A stretch of DNA of 64,000 nt, taken from the NCBI GenBank assembly GCA_009193035.1, contig SWDT01000228.1, positions 1 through 64,000 of the forward strand, in the 5' to 3' direction. Position 1 is the first letter of the stretch. The number at the start of each line of letters is the position of its first letter. Position numbers and translations under genes: made by a program. The notes beneath the pieces were generated by a model. It was not told the DNA's origin and searched no databases. It was given only the letters and a program-made list of their open reading frames with translations. Below, piece by piece: positions 1 to 9,851 of the stretch. The stretch is from Halicephalobus mephisto (taxonomy: Eukaryota; Nematoda; Chromadorea; Rhabditida; Panagrolaimidae).

Positions 1-1321
1 AATACTTCTTTTTGTTCCTTTTCAGGAATAGAGTATTCAGACGGATAATGTTCTTCAACCTGCTGAGGCTGAGAGGAAACAGATTCCCTTTCGAATGTTT
101 CCTTAGAGTAATCATATTCTTCCTTCTGAACTGGAGATTCTGGGATAAATTGTTCTTCATGATGAGTAAATTCAGGTTCTTCAACCTGTTGAGGTTGAGA
201 GGAAACAGATTCTCGTTCTACCCTTTCCTTAGAGTAATCATATTCTTCTTTCTGAACTGGAGACTCAGACACGAATTCCTCTTGTCTATGACTGATTTCA
301 GTTTCTTCAACTTGCTGAGGTTGGGAAATTATGGATTCCTTTTCACTCTCTTCGTAGGAAGGAGGAAGTTCTCTCTCAAATTCGTGTTCTGGAGTTTCTC
401 CCTCGTCTTTGCCGAACTTCTCAGATATTTTGTGGAAAGCAAGAGCAGCTCCACCGACAGTGACTCCAGCAACTCCCATGGCAATCTTCTTCGCCAAACT
501 GGGACTCTTCTCTCCCTCCTCTTCTGGGTATTCCTGTTCATATCCTTGTTCTTCTTGAACTTCTCCAGCTGGATATGGCACTTCTGCTGGACGTTGTTCA
601 AGAGGTTCTTCAAAGAACCCTGAACTCTTCTGAAGTGGAGATCGTTCTACCGGTTCCTCTTCGATTTGCCCGTGTTCAACCCGTTCATATGCTTTCTCTG
701 ACCCGTGTGGCGATTCCACTTCTGTTCTCTCGTATTCTGCAAATGTTGATCCTTGTTGAGATTCTGTTGTAGGCATTGTAATATGTTCCTCAAATATCTG
801 TTGTTCACGTATCTCCTTTGGGAATGTTTCTTGAGGGGCTGTTGGGGTAATATCTGATTCCGTTACGACCTGTGATTCTGGGAATGCTGTTGTGTCTTCT
901 TCCTCGTATTGCTGACGTTGAATGTAGCCCGATTCCATAGGTTCCTCGACTCTAACTGATTCACTTTCGATGGTTTTTTTCGGAAGTTGATCAAATGAAT
1001 CCGGCTGTTCTCTCTTGATAGTTTCAGATTCCGTGACTTCTGGCTGATAAATTTCTCTTTCGTATCTTTCATGAATTTGTTCGGGTTCTTCTGATCTAGA
1101 TTCCTCTTGAGATTCAGCCTTCGAAGAAGTTGATATCTGATCAAATGCCGCTACTGTAGCTCCGACGATTCCTGCTCCAATCGTCGTGGCTACAGGAGCT
1201 ACGTGAGATTCTTCCTTCTTCGACGGCGTTTGCGACTCATCTTTCAGTGATTCAAAAATGGCAATTCTGTCCTTAACTGATCCGAGAGAAACATTCGACA
1301 CAGATGCTTCATCGGATTCAT
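1..1321 (-). CDS. unc-44: unc-44 giant ankyrin, tail exon (partial, runs off left edge)
   Basis: The minus strand is open from an AG acceptor at 1322-1323 to the window edge (at least 440 codons), so the exon continues beyond base 1. It begins with residues like SVKDRIAIFE, a motif I associate with the UNC-44 tail, then becomes Glu/Ser/Pro/Gln-rich and low in complexity. Near positions 20-330 a 42-residue unit (126 bp) repeats about three times, with the recurring words ESVSSQPQQVEE and PVQKEEYDYSKE. A short hydrophobic Ala/Gly/Val stretch (about 1143-1200) lies inside. The phase fits the exon at 3121-3237 (split codon g|at). In C. elegans UNC-44 such tails belong to the giant neuronal ankyrin of axons; that role is inferred here by homology. 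The plus-strand ORFs over this region are shadows. Confidence 0.85.
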
Positions 1322-1323
1322 CT

Positions 1324-3120
1324 AAAATTCGGTAATTACGGTAACTATAAAAAACTGGATCGAATACAAAGGAATAAATAGCGTAAACTGAAGAACCAAG
1401 CTTCCATAGGTAGCAATCAAGCACTACAGTACCTCTATATTTCCTTTTTACCACCACCAACACAATATAACGAAATAATATTTATGCCTTTTATGTCGAT
1501 TATGTGCATTTTTAAATTGAAACAAAAGAAACTGAATGAATGTGCGTATGGATACATGTTCATTCTGCCTCGGGCTTTATCGGAGTACAACAGTCACTAT
1601 TTAACCGCTGAACTGCTCTCCAAAATTACAACATTGAACTAAACGATAGAAGAAATCATAAATGCATAATGTGCTTTAATGAATCTGTTTGATCGGGATC
1701 AACCGGATTTGCTTGCTGCTTGGGTCGAGGTTACCGTCATAGAGCTGCTGATTCACCTTCAGTCTGATCAATTCTCCACCTGTAAACGAAGCATAGCTTC
1801 TGTTCCGACTCCACTAATGTAAGCATTAGTAGAAGCATTCGATGAATCATCTTTTTTCAAACAACAACAACCACTATACTGTAAGCTTTATGTAACTGAA
1901 TATAAATAAAATTTGGTGATAACTGAGGAATCATTAATAAAGCGTTTAATTTGCATATATTTAACTAAACTGTCAACTGAATACACCAACCAAGAAAACA
2001 CAACAGAATTCTTTATTCAATCACTCACCGCGGGATTCGTACTGTGGCTGTTCACTGACACCTAAAATCGAATCATTACGAAATCAGAAATCATTCTCGT
2101 TGCAAAATTCTCTCGATACAAGTTCTGAGAATCTTTTAGAAACTTCTAGAGCCGTCGATTTCGGACGTTGAAACTGCTTCCATATATTCTGGAGGATCAT
2201 AGAAGTTCCTACGAGATTCCAGAAGACTCCAGAACCTTGTATTCTATTCTAGAAAGTTCCAGAAACTTCTATAGGATTCCAGAACTTTCCAATGGATTTC
2301 AGAAAACTGTAGAACCATGTATGAGTTCTCGTAAATTTCAGAATCTTATATTAAATTCTAGAAGGTTTCAGAAATTTCTGAGATTTTAGAAGGTTTCAGA
2401 AATTTCAGAAATTTTAGAAGATTCCAAAAATTTCTGAAATTTTAGAAGGTTCCAGAGTCTTGTATCAAATTTCGAAAAGTTATAGGATCTTCCAATGGAT
2501 TTCGGAAAACTCCAGAAACTTTTATAAAATGCTCAGATTCCAAAATTTTCTGAAATATTTTACCCCATTCTATTGAATTCCAGAAGTCTTCAGAACCTTC
2601 TGCTGGATTCTAGAAGACTTTGAAAACTTCCACAGAAGTTTGATTTAAAATATTTAACTTTTTTACTTAAAACATACAACTTTGACAGGTCCTGAAAATT
2701 TCAAAACTTGTTTTTCCACGTGTAATTACTTTTAACTTCATTACTGTATTTAGCATCAAGTAGGCATCGACATGGTAAGCATCAGATTAATATTGGGCAA
2801 TAGTAGACGTTAAAGTGACATGGAAGCTACCAAGATTAGTTCCTTGAGGACAAGGAGCACCTCGATTTTCAAATTCGCCAACAGCGCCAGAGAGATAATT
2901 CAGATTCAAATTATCATTAAACACTCTGCTGAATCGACCGATATATTTCTATTTTTTGATTTTTTAATTCGTGCTTTGCAAACGAAAACAACACTAATGT
3001 AAAGCTAAAAATTGACAAAACGCATCTCACGCAAGGACACACGCGGAAGCCAAACCAGGATTTGTTAATTTTCGTTTTTGTTAGGACCTGTCGAAGTTCG
3101 AGAATTTTTTGGATTCTAAC
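1324..3120 (-). other. unc-44 tail intron with degenerate TTCnnGAA-rich repeats
   Basis: This is the intron between tail exons of the minus-strand ankyrin gene; no convincing coding exon was seen. Positions about 2110-2640 are a degenerate array rich in TTCCAGAA and TTCTAGAA words. Positions 1420-2050 are ordinary AT-rich sequence. Confidence 0.6.
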
Positions 3121-3237
3121 CTGACACAGCTGATTGGGTGGTCGTGACGACACGGGTCATCTTTTTAGCAACAACTTCGGAACCGTCATTGTTGGAGAAT
3201 CCTTCTTCATGGACTTCTTTTTTTTGGATTGCCGAAT
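3121..3237 (-). CDS. unc-44: unc-44 tail exon
   Basis: A 117-nt exon with an acceptor ending ttctccag and donor gttag. It encodes a Lys/Glu-rich segment ending in KKMTRVVTTTQSAVS, like the (K)KMTRxVTTT element of nematode ankyrin tails. It enters with two bases of a split codon (g|at) and leaves one base, matching both neighbours exactly. Cytoplasmic ankyrin tail; no enzymatic motif. Confidence 0.85.
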
Positions 3238-3305
3238 CTGGAGAAATAAACTCAATTTTGAAAAAAAAATTGTGCAAAATAATATATCCGAAAAAAGCTA
3301 AATAC

Positions 3306-3389
3306 CTGGATGAACTTCGACATCTGGAACATGGAGACCTGCCGGAACTGCTCCTGGAGTTGTTGCGTCTTTGGCGTCCTCGGGCGAGC
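3306..3389 (-). CDS. unc-44: unc-44 tail exon (common to long form and possible alternative-start form)
   Basis: An 84-nt exon with acceptor ttttcag and donor gtatt. The reading SPEDAKDATTPGAVPAG...DVEVHP is the only frame that joins to the next exon (3121-3237) without a stop. It accepts one base from upstream. That base can come from the exon ending at 5754 (cga g|gc) or from the 448-aa ORF at 3666-5012 (tcg a|gc). The function of the segment is unknown beyond being a linker. Confidence 0.85.
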
Positions 3390-3399
3390 CTGAAAATAA

Positions 3400-3520
3400 A
3401 TAAAAAGTAGTTTCAACGATGGATTCTGATGTGAGTTGGTTTCGGACACTCCCACACTGCCTCCGGCACATCGCCCGCTTTGATCCGAGTTCGCCAGATT
3501 AGACGCCGTAAAGAACAAAA
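3400..3520 (-). other. Possible additional exon or leader next to the tail exon
   Basis: This stretch is less AT-rich than the introns around it and is open on the minus strand (words such as SNLANSDQSGRCAGGSVGVSE). I see no donor that joins it in frame to 3389, so I do not call it coding. Confidence 0.25.
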
Positions 3521-3665
3521 GTTATTTTTTCGTTTAGTAACAATGGAACGAAAGTAAAGTACAACCAAAGCACAGCAGACTGCTTAAAAAGTAATCCAAA
3601 AACAACAATACAATTCGGACAGACAAATGTTAAAACCACACATCAGTGCAAAAGTTAAAAATTTT

Positions 3666-5012
3666 TTAATTTTTCCCACTCGAAAAATGGAATAAAGGAT
3701 TCTCACTTATGTTTTGCATCAATTTTCGTTGAAGATCTTGCAAAGCCGCCGGATCGAGTCCGACCATCCCCGGGGTTTCTGCTTCATAGAAGGACTTCGT
3801 TGTTGTGGTTTTTCTGGAACTGCTGACAATAATCTGCAAATCTGCATCTGGATATTCTGACGCCAGAATCTTGCTGATTAAATTCGTCAAACTAGGATCT
3901 GGAGGAAGTCCAGTAACAGCCCCCTTCATCTCTTCTTCTAATTCGCGCAATTTTTCAACAACAGAAAAATATTGTGGTTGATTAACCATTTTTAATTTTG
4001 ATAAATTTAGCAAAATATTAGAAATTGTTTCAGAAATATTTTTTTCGCTAGGAATACTTTTCTGCGGGGGATTAACTAACTTTACAGTTTCGACTAAAGG
4101 ATCATGAGAAAATCCGTCACAACAGAAATCTCCCTGATTGATCTTTTCGATCTTAACAAAATCGTCCTCGACTACGTTATCAACCGCTTGATCGCTGTTT
4201 TCTAGAGGATTTCGGAGATTTTCTGGATCTTCGAAGTTTTTAGAATCTTCTGGATCTTTGAGAATTTTAGAATTTTCCAAATCTTCGGGGTTTTTTGAAT
4301 TTTCCGGATCTTTGAGAATTTTAGAATTTTCTAAATCTTCGAAACTTCCTGAATTTTTTTGATTTCTTTCTGGACCTTCGAAATTTCCTTGATTCTCAGG
4401 ATTTTCTTTTGGATCCCCTAAGTTCCCGGAATTTTGATTATCTTCTGGATTTTCTGAAGGATCTCTTTCGGCACTTCTTCGGTGATCTCCTTCTCCGGAT
4501 TCTGATGGAGGAGGTGTCTTTGCGTGTAAAGCTTCGGGATAATGTTCGGGCAATAAAACGACTCCTTGGATGAGAGCTAATCCGTCGTTATTCAATCCGC
4601 CGTGAATATAGAATACACTATCTCCTGCTTCTGAATTGTGTGGGGTTACTGTAGGATCGGCTTTCACAGGACCAGTCAAATCGATTTCTTCTGAATTTTG
4701 AATATCGTTTTCAAAAAATCTTTCAGATGAAATTGTTAATCCTTGAACAATTGGCTCACCATCGGCTAAAACACCATTCAACACCAAGATCGATCCCGGA
4801 TTGTTATCTGGTATATCTTGCGGCTGTTCATTCAACAACAAAATATCTTCGTTTTCAGGTTTAAAATAATCCTTCACCGATGTCGAAAGAACCAAATTTT
4901 GAATAAGCGGCTGACCACCAGCGGTCAGTCCGAAAACTACCGGAGCAGTCGAAACAGCCAACGGCAATGAGTCGGATAGAGGAAAAGCGGTCGACATAGC
5001 GGCACTAATCAA
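3666..5012 (-). CDS. 448-aa ORF nested in unc-44: candidate alternative first exon or nested gene
   Basis: An uninterrupted minus-strand ORF starting MISAAMSTAFPLSDS and ending at a TAA at 3666. The first 170 residues hold three degenerate repeats spaced about 50-60 residues apart: GGQPLIQNLVLSTS, DGEPIVQGLTIS and DGLALIQGVVLLPEHY, each preceded by a short beta-like stretch (VVFGL, ILVLN, VFYIHG). An Asn/Glu/Pro/Asp-rich low-complexity segment follows (ENSKILKDPENSKNPEDLEN and variants), then a predicted helical C-terminus (VVEKLRELEEEMKG, LQDLQRKLMQNISENP). Near the 3' end a GT (tcga|gtggga) would splice in phase to the exon at 3389. It lies inside the ankyrin intron on the same strand, and a less AT-rich patch at 5380-5470 could be its promoter. 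I do not recognise a known domain. It may equally be an independent nested single-exon gene. Confidence 0.6.
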   Translation of the reverse strand: MISAAMSTAFPLSDSLPLAVSTAPVVFGLTAGGQPLIQNLVLSTSVKDYFKPENEDILLLNEQPQDIPDNNPGSILVLNGVLADGEPIVQGLTISSERFFENDIQNSEEIDLTGPVKADPTVTPHNSEAGDSVFYIHGGLNNDGLALIQGVVLLPEHYPEALHAKTPPPSESGEGDHRRSAERDPSENPEDNQNSGNLGDPKENPENQGNFEGPERNQKNSGSFEDLENSKILKDPENSKNPEDLENSKILKDPEDSKNFEDPENLRNPLENSDQAVDNVVEDDFVKIEKINQGDFCCDGFSHDPLVETVKLVNPPQKSIPSEKNISETISNILLNLSKLKMVNQPQYFSVVEKLRELEEEMKGAVTGLPPDPSLTNLISKILASEYPDADLQIIVSSSRKTTTTKSFYEAETPGMVGLDPAALQDLQRKLMQNISENPLFHFSSGKN

Positions 5013-5733
5013 TGTTTATCGACTCAACAAGGGATTTTCTAAGCAAAAAATTTTTCGAAAATTTGCTCTGACTCGTCATCTGTCCTGGGGGCGAAAAACA
5101 AATGTCTCTGAATCGGATTTTGAACGAAATACATTTGGGATATTTTTAAGATCATTTTTCAAAAACAGTTGTTTCTACGGAAATATATCTAATCTATCAA
5201 GTTCAAAACTTACAAGTTATCTTCAAGCAAAAAATCGTGCAAAACAAAAATTAAACAATTTTACAACACATAATTTTTTCATTTTTGTAATTTTAAAAAG
5301 CATTTGTCTGTCCGATGAAGATTTATAACATTCACGATTAATCTTAGCAGCTATGAAGAAAAAACAAAAAAGTGTATTTTCAGCAGGTGTTCGGATTCTG
5401 GCGCGCTAGCGTTGTTTAAATATTATTGAGTTTTTGTCGTGGAACAGGTTAAAGCGGCGAAGAGACAAAAAGTACATAGTCCGAAGAAAAGCAAAATAAA
5501 GCAAAACAAAGTAATAAAAGCTATGGAGAGCAATCTGTAAAGCTAGAAGACAAAATTCTTCTGGTTTTTAACTAGGGATAATTATTAAGTCTCCATGAGG
5601 GATAGAAGCTTATCCAAATCTAAGCTACTCCAAAAAAACAAAAATAAAGAAGGTTTTTATAAAGGGAATTTGGAAAAACGGGCACATGTGCTGGTTGTGA
5701 AGAGTGTACGTGGATCTGGGAACTGGTCCGGCA

Positions 5734-5840
5734 CTAGTTATCTGGACCACTACCTCGTCTAGGTTCCGGAGTCGTCGAGGCGTCGGGTTCTGGTGACGGA
5801 GGTTGCTCTTCAACAACTGGATGGACTTCTTGGACGGTGT
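5734..5840 (-). CDS. unc-44: unc-44 switch exon: short-form terminal exon or long-form internal exon
   Basis: The acceptor cctttag at 5841-5842 opens an exon reading DTVQEVHPVVEEQPPSPEPD...EPRRG. If the donor at 5752-5753 (cgag|gtagtg) is used, the exon is 5754-5840 and joins 3306-3389 in phase, making the giant form. If it is not used, translation continues ...RRGSGPDN to a stop at 5734-5736. The short form sums to 5103 nt, or 1700 aa, a normal ankyrin size. This one donor therefore decides whether a short or giant ankyrin is made. Usage cannot be seen from sequence alone. Confidence 0.8.
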
Positions 5841-5924
5841 CTAAAGGCGACCAAGTGAGCCCACAGAGAAAAACGGGATTTCGTGCTTAGATAGATAGAT
5901 CTACAGAAAAAAAGTAAAACTGAC

Positions 5925-6311
5925 CTGCTGATTCTGGTCGATCTTCCGAAATCGGTTGAGAAGTAGGTGTTTCAGGTTCGATTACAGATTCTCTAATTTC
6001 AGGTTCCGGAACAACATGACTAGTTGTAAAAGTTGTTGTTGTAACTACTTCGTCGTCCGTTCTCTCTTCATTTGTAGAGAACATGGCTTGACGCGAATTC
6101 GCAATCAACTCATCGTCGATCGGAACTTGTTCTTGACTTTGCCATTGTTCTTGTTCAAAATCGTTCATTAAAGTTGTTCTTTCATCGACTTTGTGATCAA
6201 CTGGTTCTTCTCCTTTGTATACTGTAGTCACTACTCTTTCATCGACAATCGGACCTTGTTCGGATTCATGGACGTAACGTTCGGTCCTCGTCACAGTTTT
6301 CGTTTCAGAAG
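5925..6311 (-). CDS. unc-44: unc-44 C-terminal regulatory-domain exon
   Basis: A 387-nt exon with acceptor aaattacag and donor gtcagt. It encodes an acidic, Thr/Val/Glu-rich segment with repeated VTTT-like words (VVTTVYKGEEPVDH, DDEVVTTTTFTTSHVV). This is the unstructured region following the death domain in ankyrins. Phases are +2 in and +1 out, consistent with both neighbours. Confidence 0.85.
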
Positions 6312-6355
6312 CTGTAATTTTAAAAATTAAAAAAATCAATTTTAAATAAAATTAC

Positions 6356-6538
6356 TTTGTGGTTCTTGTTTGTCAAAATCGGGATCCACACTGATTTTAC
6401 TCGAGTAAGTTGATCCTTTCAAGTTGGAGGAATCAGTGAATCTGAAGGAGTCCGCTTCAGAATCGAGATCGTTCTTATTCAATCTGTGAACAATGTCATC
6501 TCGGCCGATTCTTCGAAGAGCATTTTGCAACTCAGCAG
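6356..6538 (-). CDS. unc-44: unc-44 exon completing the death domain
   Basis: A 183-nt exon with acceptor aatttttag and donor gtaat. It starts AELQNALRRIGRDDIVHRL, the last helix of the ankyrin death domain begun in the previous exon, and continues into a Ser/Asp-rich linker. The 5' boundary joins act c|ct in frame. The intron on its 5' side (6539-6990) is AT-rich and holds no coding sequence. Confidence 0.88.
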
Positions 6539-6990
6539 CTAAAAATTAAAATTAAAATTAAATTTTTCTATCAAATTTTTAAAATTCATAAATTTTTATA
6601 AATTTTAGAAAGTTATAAAAATTTTAAAACTTCAGAAACTTTTATAAAATATTAGAAAATTCCAGAAACTTTCATGAATTTCTTAAAAATTAAAAAATTA
6701 TTGAATTTTGGAGAATTTTCAAAATATTTTAGGAAGTATTAGAAACTTTCATGAAATTCTTAAAAATTAAAAATTTTCAATCGAGTTCTAGGAAGTTTTA
6801 AAATTTTTCTAATATTTTAAAAATTTTCAGAAACTTATAAAATTCTTAAAAAATTCCAAATCTTCTATTTGATTTTAAATAATTTTAGAAGATCCTCGAA
6901 AAATTCAGAATTTCCTATTTGATTTTAAGAAAGTTCAAGTTTTTTACGAAATTCTAATTGATAAAATTTTTTAAAAGTACTGTAACTTAC

Positions 6991-8663
6991 GAGTTGCTTC
7001 AGTTCCTTTGAGATAGATCCAAATTTTCATAATTGTGAGGGGTTCACTGCCACCACTAAGTTCCTGCTTGATTTGACGGACGTCTGAATTCGGAATCTGA
7101 AGGGCACGAGCGAGTCTGGGCCAATCAGGTCCGATTTGTCTCGCCACGAAAGCAATCGGAACAGGATCAGTTGCGTCGTTCGGAATCTGAGACAACGCTT
7201 GAGCGTATTTGACTCCGATTGGTTGGATCGAAGGTGGCGATGAAATGGCGGGTAAGGGTCCGGTGTACTCAGGGAGAGTAATAGTCAGAGTACAAATGGG
7301 GTGTTGAGGAGGAATGTTCTCAGCACGAATACGAGCTTCTTTCATGATGGCAATTTTTCCAGAACTCGCCGATTCTTCGTCATCTGATTGACGAGTTTTA
7401 ACATTGAAAGCAAGACGATTCTCCTGGAATGGAAGGAAATAGATCGACAACTGATCGCCTGATTTCGTTATTGGAACAAGATTTCCAGCGAATTCGAGGA
7501 ATTGATGACGACCACTAAGGACCTCAACTTCTCGAGATTTCGCAACTTCGATGAAGCTTTCTTGTTTCTCAAGAGTCTTGTCTTCTTTGTCATCAGTCAT
7601 GCAGAAGAGTCTCAATTGTCCTTCAATCGGGAACGGCCTCCGGGCGAAAACCGCAAACTTGGCCATATACGGAACAGCTATGGCCTCGTTGTAGACTTCC
7701 TGAGCCATGGCAGCGGCGTTTCTCGGGGTCTGTGTGTCCATCAACCAGAATCTAGCCGATACAGTAGTTGTGAAAGAAACTTCTTCCCCAGTGAATGTCA
7801 ATTGAGTAGTTCCTGTGATGTCTTCCCATTGGGCAGGGGACGAGCCCCCCGTGATGCTGCAAAGAAGCCTCAAAGTCGGGGGTTCTTGTCCCGGTTGATT
7901 AGTGTACTGAGTAATCATTCCTCTTTGAGCACTCTGAGGCAACGGAATACAGAGAGTGATCGGTTTGTGGAATTTTCTTCTTCTAGGTTCTACCGTAACG
8001 ATGGGAGAAACCGCGACTCTGTTCCCGTGGAGTTTGGTGACGACTTCCTGAGGAATCGGCTGGGCCTGGAGCGACACTTTGATCGTTTTAGTCAAGGATC
8101 CGTCGGGGAAGATGGCCTGGACTCTCGGGACGACGGACGAAAGGATCACCCCCCCTTCAGGTCCGACACAATGGACCTCTTGACGGACCCGAGTGACGAC
8201 GGCAAAGTACATCGGGAAGTCGTTCGTCAAAATTCTAGTTATTCTAGAAGTGTGCAAATCGTCTAATTGTTGGAGTTCCGTAGTGTCGAAAGATTCATTC
8301 AAGACTTCTTGGACGGCATCTTCGGTGGCTTCTAATTGATGTTCTTTCCAATGTTGACCGTCGTCGGAACGGAGAATGACGATTTCTCGTTCTCTTCCTC
8401 GAAGAGAAGCAAAATGAGGAACTTCGAGGATGACCGGACCGAGGAATTTTGCATTATGTGGTCCCATTTCTAGGATTCTTGAAGCCAAAGCTTCTCCTTC
8501 AGAAAGTGGAGGTGGATGAGCCAATTTTTCCTTCCTCAAATAACGACAAGTAATCCTCATAGGAGCAGCCGCTTTTCTGGGAGGAATGATGACTCTGACT
8601 CCAGAATGACGGCATCCTCGCATCGCTCCTCCTCTGGCATCCACGAGGAATGAAATTAAGAAA
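6991..8663 (-). CDS. unc-44: unc-44 ZU5-UPA-death domain exon (spectrin-binding core)
   Basis: A 1673-nt exon with acceptor aaatttttag and donor gtaag. It opens with FLISFLVDARGGAMRGCRHSG and RVIIPPRKAAAPMRITCRYL, the diagnostic start of the ankyrin ZU5 domain that binds beta-spectrin. A second ZU5-like module (CVGPEGGVILSSVVPRVQAIFPDGSLTKTI), the UPA region, and the first helices of a death domain (VARQIGPDWPRLARALQIP) follow. Order and length match ankyrin family members. The protein would link membrane proteins to the spectrin skeleton, in worms mainly in neurons (inferred by homology). The large plus-strand ORF at 7502-8266 is a shadow. Confidence 0.95.
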
Positions 8664-9362
8664 CTAAAAATTTTCAATTAAAAAAATTAAATTAACAGTG
8701 AAAACGGAGGAGGAAATCAGTGCCAAGATCTACAGAGGTCGAGATAAAAGTAAAATCTGCAACTTGCTTGCAATGTTCTGACAGATAAATCGACATTTTT
8801 ATATTTATGAAGATTTAAAAGTCACAGTAAAATCTGCAACTTGCTTGCAACATTCAAACAAATAAGTAAAAATAAAAGTAAAATCTGCAGTTTGCATGCA
8901 ACATATTCGCAGATTGGCTCATAATTATAAATTTACTTTTATGAAAAATTCAAAACCAAATCTGCAACTTGCTTGCAACATTCAAACAAATAAGTAAAAA
9001 TAAAAATAAAAGTAAAATCTGCAGTTTGCATGCAACATCTTTATCAATTTTTCTGATTTTTTGAAAAATTCAATTTCATATTAATTTCGATTTCGACCAA
9101 TCTATAGACCTTGACAGGGGATAATTAAATAATTACACCACAAAAGTGATTTTTCTATATAATAGTGATAATCCCTCCAAATCTAAATTACTTCACAAGA
9201 CAAACAAATGGAGAGAAAAAGAAGGAAAAAAATATAAAGATAAACGACATCTATAACCCACTTTTTGCGGAAGAGCTTGCTGTAATGATATTAATTATTA
9301 GTAAGATTGAGATGGAATTTATTAATTTAAGACTTGATAGAATTTTTAAAATTAAAACTAAC
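8664..9362 (-). repeat. unc-44 intron with about five copies of a TTGC-rich repeat
   Basis: From about 8738 to 9040 the core AAATCTGCAACTTGCTTGCA (or the variant CTGCAGTTTGCATGCAAC) recurs about five times with alternating spacers, including ATTCAAACAAATAAGTAAAA. The rest of the intron is AT-rich without coding potential. A related core occurs at about 25633-25665 in the gei-8 gene, in reverse orientation. Confidence 0.8.
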
Positions 9363-9811
9363 CTTGGTCGAACTTCATCGTGGGTGATTACGACGTTGTC
9401 ATCGTGACCGTTGTCGAGGAAACTGGAATCAGGAATAGCAGTTGTGACCGGTGCATTCTGAGCTCGTTTGATCACGGCATCGAGATCAACATCCGTCGTA
9501 TCATAAGGCTTAGAAGTCAATTGTTCTCCAGTATGGATGAGATGAATGACAGCCGAATCTTTGAGACCTTGAGTGAGGCTTTCATTAAAATCTTTCTGAT
9601 GTTCAGCTGTGTGGGCTTGATGATCGTCTGGTTCCTCTTCCGAATCAGAAAACATGGTTTCGTTCATGGCTTCTGGATTGTGAGGTTTGTAACGTTCTTC
9701 TGTGATGGTCGTGGTTTCAGTAAGAACGGTAGTTTCGGTAACTGTCTTGAGAGTTTCGACAACAGACACGTATCCGAGTCGTTGAGCGATCGAGAGCGGA
9801 GTTTGTCCAGT
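9363..9811 (-). CDS. unc-44: unc-44 exon between ankyrin repeats and ZU5
   Basis: A 449-nt exon with acceptor aattttag and donor gttagt. It begins [21 protein letters not shown], the last ankyrin repeat, then a linker rich in Thr/Glu ([18 protein letters not shown]) and acidic residues ([12 protein letters not shown]). In ankyrins this linker connects the membrane-binding repeat domain to the spectrin-binding domain. Confidence 0.92.
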
Positions 9812-9851
9812 CTAAAATTTTTATATAAAAAGTTAAAAATAAAAAACTTAC

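Noticed and set aside
12..623. 203-codon plus-strand ORF with repeated Phe/Leu/Arg words
   Set aside because: Its repeats mirror the 42-residue ankyrin-tail repeat on the minus strand, which fits the gene and phases.
7502..8266. 254-codon plus-strand ORF
   Set aside because: It is the reverse of the ankyrin ZU5/UPA exon, whose minus-strand reading is clearly conserved.
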